Source: Pirellula sp. (GTDB lineage: Bacteria; Planctomycetota; Planctomycetia; Pirellulales; PNKZ01). From it: a DNA stretch of 64,000 nucleotides. The DNA lies in NCBI GenBank assembly GCA_013822735.1, contig PNKZ01000002.1, forward strand, positions 248,001-312,000, in the 5' to 3' direction. Shown in pieces: positions 7,626 through 15,467 of this stretch (position 1 is the stretch's first letter; the number at the start of each line of letters is the position of its first letter). The position numbers and the translations under genes were made by a program. The notes beneath the pieces were generated by a model. That model was not told the origin of the DNA, ran no database searches, and saw nothing but the letters and a program-made list of their open reading frames with translations.

Positions 7626-9281
7626 ATGAAACAAGAAATGCTGATCAACGTGTCGCAATCGGAAGAATGCCGCATTGCGATCATTGAAGACGGTTTGCTG
7701 GAAGAGCTCTACATCGAACGTTCGAGCCAAAACAACTACGTCGGCAATATTTACAAAGGAAAAGTCGTCAACCTGGAGCCGAGCATTCAAGCGGCCTTCG
7801 TCGATTTCGGCGTCGGACGCAACGGCTTCTTGCACATTAGCGACATCGAGCCGCAATACTATCGTCAAGGAGGGCTCGATCCGACTGCGCCGATCGACGA
7901 CCCGGATTTGCGCCGGTTCGACATGGCCGACGACGATGAAGACGCCGGCGGCGATGAACCGCTGGAAGCCGAAGGGGGCGGCGGCGCTCCTGCCCGTCAC
8001 AAGCGCCGCGGCCCGCGCCCCGGCGCTCGCCCGCGCGTCAAGCCGCCGATTCAAGACATCCTGCGTCGCGGCGACGAAGTGCTTGTGCAGGTCATCAAGG
8101 AAGGCATCGGCACCAAGGGGCCGACCCTCTCGACCTATATCAGCATCCCGGGCCGCTACGTAGTGCTCATGCCCGCGCTCGGTCGCGTCGGCGTTTCGCG
8201 TAAGATCGAAGACGATCAAGCGCGTCGCACGCTCCGCGACATCATGTTGGAGCTAAACCCTCCCAAGGGGCTTGGTTTCATCGTTCGCACGGCAGGCGTC
8301 GACCGCACGAAGAAAGAAATTTCGCGCGACTTGGCCTACTTGCTCCGACTTTGGAAGGTCATTGTTCGCCGGCTCAAGAAGGAACAAGGTCCCTGCTGCA
8401 TCTATGAAGAGTCCGACATCGTCATCCGCACGATTCGCGACATCTTCACCGCCGAAGTCGACGCGATTCAAATCGACGAGCCGACCGCCTTCGAACGGGC
8501 TAAGGAATTCTTGCAGATCGTGATGCCGCGGTACGTCAGCCGGCTGCACCTCTATGAAGGGCGTGAACCGCTCTTTCATAAGTACAAGCTCGACGACGAA
8601 ATCACGCGCATCCATCAACGCAAGGTTCCGCTCAAGCACGGCGGCAGCATTGTGATCGATCAGACGGAAGCGCTGGTGGCCATCGACGTGAATAGCGGAA
8701 ATTTCCGCGCCGACGACAATGCCGAAGAAACCGCCTACCAAATGAACCTGCACGCGGCGAAAGAAATTGCCCGCCAGATTCGCTTGCGCGACCTCGGCGG
8801 CGTGATCGTGAACGACTTCATCGATATGCGTAAGGAACGCCATCGACGCGGAGTCGAACGAGCCCTGCGCGACGCGGTGCAACGTGATCGGGCCCGCACC
8901 AAGATCCTCCGCACGAGCCCCTTCGGCCTCATCGAAATGACGAGGCAGCGCATCCGCCCGAGCATCAAGCGGAGCGTGTTTGATAACTGCCCGAACTGCG
9001 CCGGCACCGGCTTCGTGAAGACCTCGGAAAGCATGGCGATCGAAGTCATTCGCGCCTTGATGCTGGCCTCGCAGGAAGAAGGGGTCAGCCGCATCAGCGT
9101 CACCGTCGCGGAAGAGGTAGCCCACTACCTCAACAACCGTAAGCGTCGCGAATTGGCAAAATTGGAAGACGAAGCCCAGGTTGTGGTGCAAGTCTTTAGT
9201 CGCGAAGGGGTTGCGCCCGAGCACTTGGCCGTCCAGTGCATCGACGCGAACGGTCGCGAAGTAAAGTTTGTGCTCGAATAG
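7626..9281 (+). CDS. rng: ribonuclease E/G family endoribonuclease
   Basis: 551 residues, nearer RNase G than full-length RNase E. Residues ~35-75 and ~140-185 are the two halves of an S1 RNA-binding domain (NNYVGNIYKGKVV and GDEVLVQVIKE). They are separated by a ~45-residue insertion rich in Asp/Glu/Gly then Arg/Pro. The catalytic core has AIDVNSG with Asp near 355 and NDFIDM with Asp near 398, matching the metal-binding pair Asp303/Asp346 of E. coli RNase E. A CPNCAGTG zinc-link motif is near residue 457. No long C-terminal degradosome scaffold is present. The enzyme would process rRNA and decay mRNA from 5'-monophosphate ends. It lies 84 bp after the DUF2344 gene. Confidence 0.93.
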   Translation: MKQEMLINVSQSEECRIAIIEDGLLEELYIERSSQNNYVGNIYKGKVVNLEPSIQAAFVDFGVGRNGFLHISDIEPQYYRQGGLDPTAPIDDPDLRRFDMADDDEDAGGDEPLEAEGGGGAPARHKRRGPRPGARPRVKPPIQDILRRGDEVLVQVIKEGIGTKGPTLSTYISIPGRYVVLMPALGRVGVSRKIEDDQARRTLRDIMLELNPPKGLGFIVRTAGVDRTKKEISRDLAYLLRLWKVIVRRLKKEQGPCCIYEESDIVIRTIRDIFTAEVDAIQIDEPTAFERAKEFLQIVMPRYVSRLHLYEGREPLFHKYKLDDEITRIHQRKVPLKHGGSIVIDQTEALVAIDVNSGNFRADDNAEETAYQMNLHAAKEIARQIRLRDLGGVIVNDFIDMRKERHRRGVERALRDAVQRDRARTKILRTSPFGLIEMTRQRIRPSIKRSVFDNCPNCAGTGFVKTSESMAIEVIRALMLASQEEGVSRISVTVAEEVAHYLNNRKRRELAKLEDEAQVVVQVFSREGVAPEHLAVQCIDANGREVKFVLE

Positions 9282-9305
9282 TCGGCTCAAATTGAACGAA
9301 ATCCG

Positions 9306-9339
9306 CCGGAATGCCGACCTTAGCCGGTCGGCATTCCGG
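9306..9339 (+). terminator. 14-bp perfect hairpin between rng and rplU
   Basis: CCGGAATGCCGACC (9306-9319), loop TTAGCC, then the exact complement GGTCGGCATTCCGG (9326-9339). It begins 24 nt after the rng stop codon. There is no U-run behind it, so it is either a factor-assisted terminator or an mRNA-processing or stability hairpin for the rng transcript. It separates rng from rplU. Confidence 0.7.
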
Positions 9340-9449
9340 TAGTTCGTCCGGGGCTCGCTTGGGGATTCATGGCCCTCGACGCCGGGCGGCGAATTTGTTA
9401 GTTTTGTGAGTTTCCATAAATCAGAATCTGCGAAGTAGTTGGGTTTACC

Positions 9450-9761
9450 ATGTACGCGATCATCGTCGACGGCGGCAAGCAATACAAAGTTCGTGAAGGT
9501 CAAGAAGTCACCATCGACTTCCGCGATGCCCAAGGGGGCGACAAGGTGACCTTCGATCGCGTGCTCGCCACGAGCGACGGCGCCAGCATCAAGATCGGCC
9601 AGCCGACCTTGGCCGGCGCGAGCGTCACGGCGGAAATCGTCGACGTCGTGCAAGGTCCGAAGCTCACGGTGCAGAAGTTCCGTCGTCGTAAGAACTCGAA
9701 GCGCAAGACGGGCCACCGCCAAATTCACTCCGTCGTGAAGATCTCCAAGATCAGCGTCTAA
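9450..9761 (+). CDS. rplU: 50S ribosomal protein L21
   Basis: 103 residues, the normal size for bL21. The N-terminal MYAIIVDGGKQYKV and the basic KFRRRKNSKRKTGHRQ loop near residues 72-88 are diagnostic. The protein binds 23S rRNA domain VI in the large subunit. In most bacteria rpmA (L27) follows immediately; here a cardiolipin synthase gene begins 55 bp later, so rpmA must be elsewhere. The gene is preceded by a 168-bp spacer with the 14-bp hairpin and an AT-richer stretch, suggesting its own promoter. Confidence 0.97.
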   Translation: MYAIIVDGGKQYKVREGQEVTIDFRDAQGGDKVTFDRVLATSDGASIKIGQPTLAGASVTAEIVDVVQGPKLTVQKFRRRKNSKRKTGHRQIHSVVKISKISV

Positions 9762-9816
9762 CTCACGCGACTGATCGCGGCGCCGCAATGGTCGGCGCCC
9801 GCGATCGCCCGAGCTC

Positions 9817-11262
9817 ATGATCGACTGGATCTCACTCCACTGGAGCCAGTTGTTCTACGCGAGTGAATGGGTCGTCCGGCTCGTGATGCTCGTCTACGTG
9901 CCGCAGCGCCGCAGTCCGGCCGCGGCGCGCTCTTGGCTGCTGCTCATCTTTCTGTTGCCGTTGCCGGGGCTGCTGCTCTATGCCCTCTTTGGCCGCGCCT
10001 TTATGCCGCGGCATCGCCTGCAATTGCAAAGCCGCGTCTCACGGTTGCTCCAGGCGCAGCCTTCGCCGGTCTGGGGGACGCGGCCCGAGATGATCGACTT
10101 TCCGCCCCGCTTTCGCGAGGCCGCGTCGCTCGCCGAACTGATGGGAGAATTCCCGCTCGTCGAAGGCAACCAAGTGGAGCTGCTTCCCGATTACGATGCC
10201 TCGATTGAGCGCTTGATCGGCGATATTCGCGCGGCTCGTAGCCATGTGCATTTGCTGTACTACATCTTGGGCGACGACGCCGTGGGCCGCGCCGTCGAGA
10301 AGTCCTTAGTCGAAGCCGTGGGGCGCGGCGTGCATTGCATCGTGCTCATGGACGCCCTCGGCTCACGTAAATCGATCGCGACGCTCGCGCCCCGGCTGCG
10401 CAGCGAAGGGGTCGATGTTCGCGTGCTGCTTCCCGGCGGATTATTTCGCATCTTTCACAAAAACGCCGCCCGCTACGACCTCCGCAACCATCGTAAGATT
10501 GCCGTCATCGACGGCCGCGTCGGCTACGTCGGTTCGCAAAACCTCGTCGATAAGATGTTCATTCCGGGCCTCATCTATCATGAGCTGGCCGCGCGCGTGA
10601 CGGGACCGGTCGTCAAGCAGTTGCAGGCGCTGCTCTTAGCCGATCGCTTTTACGAAACGGAAGACCTGCCGCGGCACGATGAAGATCTGTTTCCCGAGCT
10701 TCCTTCGACTTCGGGCGCGGCCGCTCAAGTGCTGCCGAGCGGGCCCGGCTATCCGCAGGCCAACAACCTGCGCTGGATCACGTCGATTGTTTACGCCGCT
10801 CAGCGTCGCATCGTGCTCACCACGCCGTACTTCATTCCCGACGATACTCTGCGCGAAGCGCTCGTCACCGCTTCGCAAAAGGGAGTGGAAGTCCACTTGA
10901 TCGTGTCGCGCGTCTGCGATCAATGGCTGGTCGGCCACGCCCAACGCTCGTTCTACGAAGAGCTCCTCGAAGCCGGCGTGCACATTCATCTCTATCGCGA
11001 CTACTTTCTCCACGCCAAGCATCTCAGCGTCGACGACCAAGTCGTGCAGGTCGGCTCCAGCAATCTCGACATCCGTTCGTTCGCCCTCAACGCGGAAGTA
11101 AGTTTGCTGGTGTACGACCGCGATTTGGCCGAGCGGTTGAAAACCATTCAACTTGATTACATGGCGCGCTCCGAGGAGTTGACGCTGGAAGTGTGGCGCC
11201 GCAGGCCTGGATTCGAGAAGGTGTTGGAGAATATCGCGCGATTGGTCGATTCGCTGCTGTAA
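9817..11262 (+). CDS. cls: cardiolipin synthase (PLD superfamily, ClsA-like)
   Basis: 481 residues. Two N-terminal hydrophobic segments (about residues 5-27 and 35-55, the PLDc_N region with RSPAAARSWLLLIFLLPLPG) anchor it in the inner membrane. Two HKD motifs follow: His225-x-Lys227-x4-Asp232 in NHRKIAVID and a second beginning at His399 in HAKHLSVDD. Both have the conserved downstream Gly-Ser/Asn. This is the architecture of bacterial cardiolipin synthases, which join two phosphatidylglycerols, or PG and PE, into cardiolipin. It opens a run of lipid genes reaching to about 15.3 kb. Confidence 0.9.
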   Translation: MIDWISLHWSQLFYASEWVVRLVMLVYVPQRRSPAAARSWLLLIFLLPLPGLLLYALFGRAFMPRHRLQLQSRVSRLLQAQPSPVWGTRPEMIDFPPRFREAASLAELMGEFPLVEGNQVELLPDYDASIERLIGDIRAARSHVHLLYYILGDDAVGRAVEKSLVEAVGRGVHCIVLMDALGSRKSIATLAPRLRSEGVDVRVLLPGGLFRIFHKNAARYDLRNHRKIAVIDGRVGYVGSQNLVDKMFIPGLIYHELAARVTGPVVKQLQALLLADRFYETEDLPRHDEDLFPELPSTSGAAAQVLPSGPGYPQANNLRWITSIVYAAQRRIVLTTPYFIPDDTLREALVTASQKGVEVHLIVSRVCDQWLVGHAQRSFYEELLEAGVHIHLYRDYFLHAKHLSVDDQVVQVGSSNLDIRSFALNAEVSLLVYDRDLAERLKTIQLDYMARSEELTLEVWRRRPGFEKVLENIARLVDSLL

Positions 11263-11334
11263 GTCGGGTCGTTGCCCCGGCATGTATAATGCAGTGACTT
11301 GGGACGAACGCCCATTGGCCGCACCCCCTTTGCT

Positions 11335-12537
11335 ATGAGCACCACGAGCTCGCCGCCGCCGTCGCCCGCAGAGACCGATCGCCCTGCGATCGATGTTGCC
11401 GGTAATGAATTGCGGTTGTTCACCGAGTCGCCGGAGATGATCGCCGCTCTCACGGCCGACGTGCGGACGGCCCGGCGCCGCGTATGGATCGAAACCTACA
11501 CGATTGCGGCGGACGATACGGTCGCCGGATTGATTGAAGCCTTGAAAGAGCGCGCCGCGGCCGGAGTCGAATGCCGATTGCTCTACGACTCGGTGGGAAG
11601 CCTATCCACGCCGACCGCGTTCTTCGACGACCTGCGACAAGCCGGCATCTTGGTGCACGGCTACCACAGTCTCAGCGGTATGTTTTGGCAGACTCGCTTT
11701 TTCCGTCGTTTCAATCGTCGCAACCATCGAAAGCTCGCGGTCATCGACGACGAGATCGGCTATTTCGGCGGCATGAATCTCGTCGATCAGAGCGGTCCGC
11801 CGATTTTACGCAACAACAAAGTGGAGCCGGAGCGCACGGGTCGGCCGTGGCGCGACGTGCATGTGCGGCTTCTCGGGCCGGCGCAAACGCATATCGCTTC
11901 GGCGATGAACGACCTCTGGTTGCGCGTGCTGCGCAAGCCTCGTCCGACGCTGGAACTTTGGCCGACGCGCGAGTTGTTCTCCGGTAAAGACGACGCGATC
12001 TACTTTTTCGACTCGCGCCCTACGCACCGGCAACGACGCCCGGACAAGGTCATGGCCTCGATCTTGAAGCGCGCCCATGAAAAAATCGTCGTCGCCATGG
12101 CGTACTTCGTGCCGCTTCGCGTCATCTTGCTGCAGTTGTTCAAGGCGCGCAAGCGGGGAGTCGACGTCGAGTTGATTCTGCCGGGAGCGAGCGACGTGCC
12201 GGCCGTGCAATGGGCGGCGCGGCACCTGTATCGCATTCTCTTGAGACGCGGCATTCGGATCTACGAGCGCGAAGACCAGATGCTGCATTCCAAGGCGATG
12301 GTCGTCGACGGCCGCACTTCGGTCGTCGGATCGTGCAATTTCGATCCCCGCAGCTTGCGCATCAATCTGGAGTTTTTCGGCGTCGTTCGTTCGGGGGCGT
12401 TCGCTGCTGCGCTGGAGCAAGTGTTCGTTTACGAGAAGGCGCATAGTTTGCCGATCGACATGCGTCAGCTCGAGAAAACGCCCTGGTATCGCCGCTGGCT
12501 CCATCGCTTCGCTTGGTGGTATCGTCATTGGCTGTAG
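11335..12537 (+). CDS. second PLD-type cardiolipin synthase-like protein (ClsB-like)
   Basis: 400 residues from the ATG at 11335; a TTG at 11299 is in frame but less likely. Unlike the preceding gene it has no N-terminal membrane pair and begins with a Pro/Ser-rich leader. Two HKD motifs are present: NHRKLAVID with His131 and HSKAMVVDG with His318. Length and architecture match E. coli ClsB (YbhO). In E. coli, clsB lies beside ybhP, an EEP-family gene, and here an EEP gene follows 44 bp downstream, so the pair looks ancestral. It may use different phosphatidyl donors from the first enzyme. A TATAAT at 11285-11290 lies upstream without a good -35. Confidence 0.87.
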   Translation: MSTTSSPPPSPAETDRPAIDVAGNELRLFTESPEMIAALTADVRTARRRVWIETYTIAADDTVAGLIEALKERAAAGVECRLLYDSVGSLSTPTAFFDDLRQAGILVHGYHSLSGMFWQTRFFRRFNRRNHRKLAVIDDEIGYFGGMNLVDQSGPPILRNNKVEPERTGRPWRDVHVRLLGPAQTHIASAMNDLWLRVLRKPRPTLELWPTRELFSGKDDAIYFFDSRPTHRQRRPDKVMASILKRAHEKIVVAMAYFVPLRVILLQLFKARKRGVDVELILPGASDVPAVQWAARHLYRILLRRGIRIYEREDQMLHSKAMVVDGRTSVVGSCNFDPRSLRINLEFFGVVRSGAFAAALEQVFVYEKAHSLPIDMRQLEKTPWYRRWLHRFAWWYRHWL

Positions 12538-12581
12538 ACTAGTCGCCAGGTGCGCAACGTCGAACGATCGTGGAAGCTGTT

Positions 12582-13316
12582 ATGCGATTGATGACTTACA
12601 ACATTCACAAAGGAATCGGCGGCCACGACCGCAGATATAGCCTGCGCCGCGTGATCGAGGTGATCGAGCACGAGAATCCCGACCTGCTCTTGCTGCAAGA
12701 GGTGACGCACCTCTTTCATCGCTGCGGCGGCGACGATCAAACGGCGCTGCTTTGCAAGCAGTTCTCCGCTGTCGATTCGATGTACCAACAAAACGTCCGT
12801 CTGAAGACCGGGGGCTACGGCAACCTGCTCGTCACGCGTTGGCCGATCGTCGAGAAGCATTCCATTTCGCTGCAGCAAGGGAAACGGAAGAACCGCGGGG
12901 CGCAGATCGCGGTCATTGACACGCCCGAGGGCCGTCTCAAGCTCGTCAACCTACATCTCGGCCTCGCGGAGAAGGAGCGGCATTGGCAGATCGGCCATCT
13001 GCTCGGCCATCATCTGTTTCGGGGCGTCGAAGGCCTGCCCGAACTCGTCGCCGGCGACTTCAACGATTGGCGCAACACGCTTGCAGCGCGGGCATTCGCA
13101 GCGCACGGTTTTGCGCACGTGACGGGCCCTCCTTCGAAATTCCGTTCGTTTCCCGCTTATTTTGCGCTGGGCTCGCTCGATAAGGCGTTTTGCCGGGGCG
13201 ACGTCCATGTGAAAGAAGCTCGCATCGTCTCCAGCGCCGCCGCAAAGCGCGCATCAGATCACCGCCCCCTGGTAATCGACTTTCATTTAACCGGCGCGCC
13301 GATTCCCGTGGTGTAA
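12582..13316 (+). CDS. endonuclease/exonuclease/phosphatase (EEP) family protein, YbhP-like
   Basis: 244 residues from the ATG at 12582; a GTG at 12570 and an ATG at 12591 are alternatives. The EEP fold is shown by MTYNIHKG at the N-terminus (metal-ligand Asn), DLLLLQEV near residue 30 (Glu metal ligand), GDFNDW near 160 (Asp/Asn catalytic pair) and SDHRPLVIDF at the C-terminus (Asp-His). All catalytic residues are therefore retained. Its place directly after a ClsB-like gene parallels E. coli ybhP-clsB, which suggests a phospholipid-head-group or phosphodiester substrate rather than DNA. That role is an inference from context. Confidence 0.82.
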   Translation: MRLMTYNIHKGIGGHDRRYSLRRVIEVIEHENPDLLLLQEVTHLFHRCGGDDQTALLCKQFSAVDSMYQQNVRLKTGGYGNLLVTRWPIVEKHSISLQQGKRKNRGAQIAVIDTPEGRLKLVNLHLGLAEKERHWQIGHLLGHHLFRGVEGLPELVAGDFNDWRNTLAARAFAAHGFAHVTGPPSKFRSFPAYFALGSLDKAFCRGDVHVKEARIVSSAAAKRASDHRPLVIDFHLTGAPIPVV

Positions 13317-13418
13317 GGCGTCCGTCAGGCTTCGCGCGCTCGGCCGTTTGCTCTGTTGGGTCTTCGAAAGGTAACATAGTAGTTTACTTTCGCCGCATTT
13401 AGGGTTGCCTACGACGTC

Positions 13419-14384
13419 ATGGATTCTTCCGCCGCAAGTGTCTCGACTTCGGGCCTGCCCGCCGAACCTCTTCCCGCCAACATCCGCGGAGTGCAGCCCG
13501 GCGGCGGCGTCTGCTATTCGATCGAAATGGCCTGGGGGGGCGTGCGTCGCGCGCTGCTGAAGACATTGCGACCCGGCTACGTTCGTCGCATGGCCGAACT
13601 TCGCGAAGGGGATACCCGCGGCGCACCGCACGAGATTCTTGATCCGCGCGACCTGAAATTCTGTCGCAATGTTTGCTCGGCCCATTGGGCGCCGGAGCAC
13701 GATCGCTTCGCATGGCGCGAACGATTGCCGTTTGCACGGTGGGGCTTGGCCGAGTTGCTGCTCATGAGCATCCCGTTGGCTGCGCTCGTCGCCGCGGCGG
13801 CGCCTTCTCCGTGGCCCTGGCTTGCCGCCCTGCCGGGCATCGTGCTGGTGCTCGTCGTGTGGTTTTTCCGCGACCCGCCGCGGCACGTTCCCGCCGGGCC
13901 GGGCATTGTGGTGTCGCCGGCCGACGGCCTTATCGCGGAAATCACGCCGCTCGACCATCACGAGTTCGTCGGCGGCCCCGCGGTGCGCATCGGCATTTTC
14001 CTTTCTATCTTCAACGTGCACATCAACCGCAGCCCTGTGGAAGGCCGTATCTTGCGACTGGCCTACCATCCGGGCAAGTTTCTCAACGCTTTGAATCCGG
14101 AAAGCGCGATTCTCAACGAAAACATGGTGATCGGCCTGGAAGAGGCCGCATTTCCCCATCGACGCCTGATCGTGCGGCAGATCGCCGGCCTGTTTGCTCG
14201 CAAAATTGTGTGCGATTTAAAGCCGGATCAGCAAATCGGCCGGGGAGAGAAGTTCGGTATGATTAAACTAGGTTCCCGTACCGAGCTTGTTTTGCCGGCC
14301 GAACCGGGGCTCGCCATTGAAGTGAAGGTCGGCCAGAAAGTATCGGCCGGGTCTACGATCTTCGCGCGGTACGCTACTTCCTAA
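13419..14384 (+). CDS. psd: phosphatidylserine decarboxylase proenzyme
   Basis: 321 residues. The C-terminal ~190 residues are the PSD domain: VSPADGLI, NVHINRSPVEG and the self-cleavage site F-G-M-I-K-L-G-S-R with Gly285-Ser286. Cleavage there creates the pyruvoyl cofactor on the alpha subunit. This is the GS-R form seen in short and archaeal-type PSD rather than LGST. Two hydrophobic stretches near residues 110-148 probably anchor the beta chain. The N-terminal ~100 residues, with a GGGVCYSIEMAWGG segment, are an extension not found in E. coli Psd. It converts phosphatidylserine to phosphatidylethanolamine and is followed 33 bp later by pssA. Confidence 0.93.
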   Translation: MDSSAASVSTSGLPAEPLPANIRGVQPGGGVCYSIEMAWGGVRRALLKTLRPGYVRRMAELREGDTRGAPHEILDPRDLKFCRNVCSAHWAPEHDRFAWRERLPFARWGLAELLLMSIPLAALVAAAAPSPWPWLAALPGIVLVLVVWFFRDPPRHVPAGPGIVVSPADGLIAEITPLDHHEFVGGPAVRIGIFLSIFNVHINRSPVEGRILRLAYHPGKFLNALNPESAILNENMVIGLEEAAFPHRRLIVRQIAGLFARKIVCDLKPDQQIGRGEKFGMIKLGSRTELVLPAEPGLAIEVKVGQKVSAGSTIFARYATS

Positions 14385-14417
14385 GAACCACGCCCCAGAA
14401 TCTCGAACAATCTAGCC

Positions 14418-15290
14418 ATGCATCGAATTCGCGCCGTTAGCGTGTTGCCGACTTTGTTCACGCTGGGCAATCTCATCTGCGGCTTCTTCGCAATCGTCGT
14501 CGCTTCGCGCGTCGGAGCGCCGCTCTCGGCCGAAGTGCCGACGACTTCGGCCATTAATGCGGTTTACGAGGCGGGGATCTTCTCGCTGCTCGACAAGCAG
14601 GACCCCGTTCACAATTGCATGCTCGCGGGTTCGTTGATTTTTCTGGCAATGATTTTCGATGCGCTCGACGGCCACGTGGCTCGCTTGGCGAAGTCGTCGA
14701 GCGATTTCGGAGCGGAACTCGATAGCCTTTGCGACTTGGTGACGTTCGGCGTCGCTCCGGCGTTTCTCCTGGTGAAGATGTGCCCCGGCTTCACGTTCAA
14801 CCATAGCAAACTCGTTTGGATCATCGCTGCGACCTATGCTTGCTGTGCGGCGTTGCGCCTGGCCCGCTTCAACGTGGAGTCCGACGAAGATGATGACCAC
14901 ATGGGCTTTTCAGGCCTGCCTTCTCCCGCGGCGGCGAGTGTGCCCGCGAGTTTCGCCATTTTGTTCTATGCTTTGCGCGTCGATACGAACACGTTGGAAC
15001 ATGCTCCCATGATCGACGCGGGAATCCAGCGGTCGCTTCCGTTCCTGGCCTTCGTGGTCGCACTGTTGATGGTGTCGCGGATTCCGTTTCCGCATGTCGC
15101 CAATCAGCTCTTTCGCGGCCAGCGCAGCTTCGGGCACGTCGTGGGGGTGTTGTTTGCTTTGGGGGCGGTGATGGTCGCTCCCGGCTACGTGCTGCCGCTT
15201 CTTTGCACCGGTTTCGCCCTGAGCGGCCCGATTCGCTACGGCTGGCAGGAATGGTTTCAGAGGAAGCCGCACGACGAGCCGCTGTTTTAA
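14418..15290 (+). CDS. pssA: CDP-diacylglycerol-serine O-phosphatidyltransferase
   Basis: 290 residues, mostly hydrophobic. The CDP-alcohol phosphatidyltransferase motif DGx2ARx8Gx3Dx3D is intact: Asp84-Gly85, Ala88-Arg89, Gly98, Asp102 and Asp106. About eight membrane segments can be drawn, with a hydrophilic loop around residues 155-170. It condenses CDP-diacylglycerol with serine to give phosphatidylserine, which the upstream psd product decarboxylates. The 33-bp spacing makes a psd-pssA operon likely, as in Bacillus and many other bacteria. This is the membrane (type II) enzyme, not the PLD-type E. coli PssA. Confidence 0.94.
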   Translation: MHRIRAVSVLPTLFTLGNLICGFFAIVVASRVGAPLSAEVPTTSAINAVYEAGIFSLLDKQDPVHNCMLAGSLIFLAMIFDALDGHVARLAKSSSDFGAELDSLCDLVTFGVAPAFLLVKMCPGFTFNHSKLVWIIAATYACCAALRLARFNVESDEDDDHMGFSGLPSPAAASVPASFAILFYALRVDTNTLEHAPMIDAGIQRSLPFLAFVVALLMVSRIPFPHVANQLFRGQRSFGHVVGVLFALGAVMVAPGYVLPLLCTGFALSGPIRYGWQEWFQRKPHDEPLF

Positions 15291-15467
15291 GTCATTGCAG
15301 GCTCAGTCATTGCAGGTGCCGGCATTTGCTCGCAGTCAGGGCCGTCGATGCCGGCACGCGCCGACATCCGGGTTTGTCGATTCCGCGTCAGCAGATAGAC
15401 TTTCCCTCCGCTCGGCCGCCAAGGATGGCCGCCGACGAAACGGAACCTCGCACAGCTATAGGCTACT

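Noticed and set aside
8253-9818. 521-codon minus-strand ORF over rng and rplU
   Set aside because: It runs across two well-supported genes and their spacer, with no domain and no ribosome-binding site; a shadow of GC-rich coding sequence.
11285-11290. TATAAT upstream of the ClsB-like gene as a promoter
   Set aside because: No -35 box at 15-19 nt; the genes are closely spaced and probably co-transcribed.
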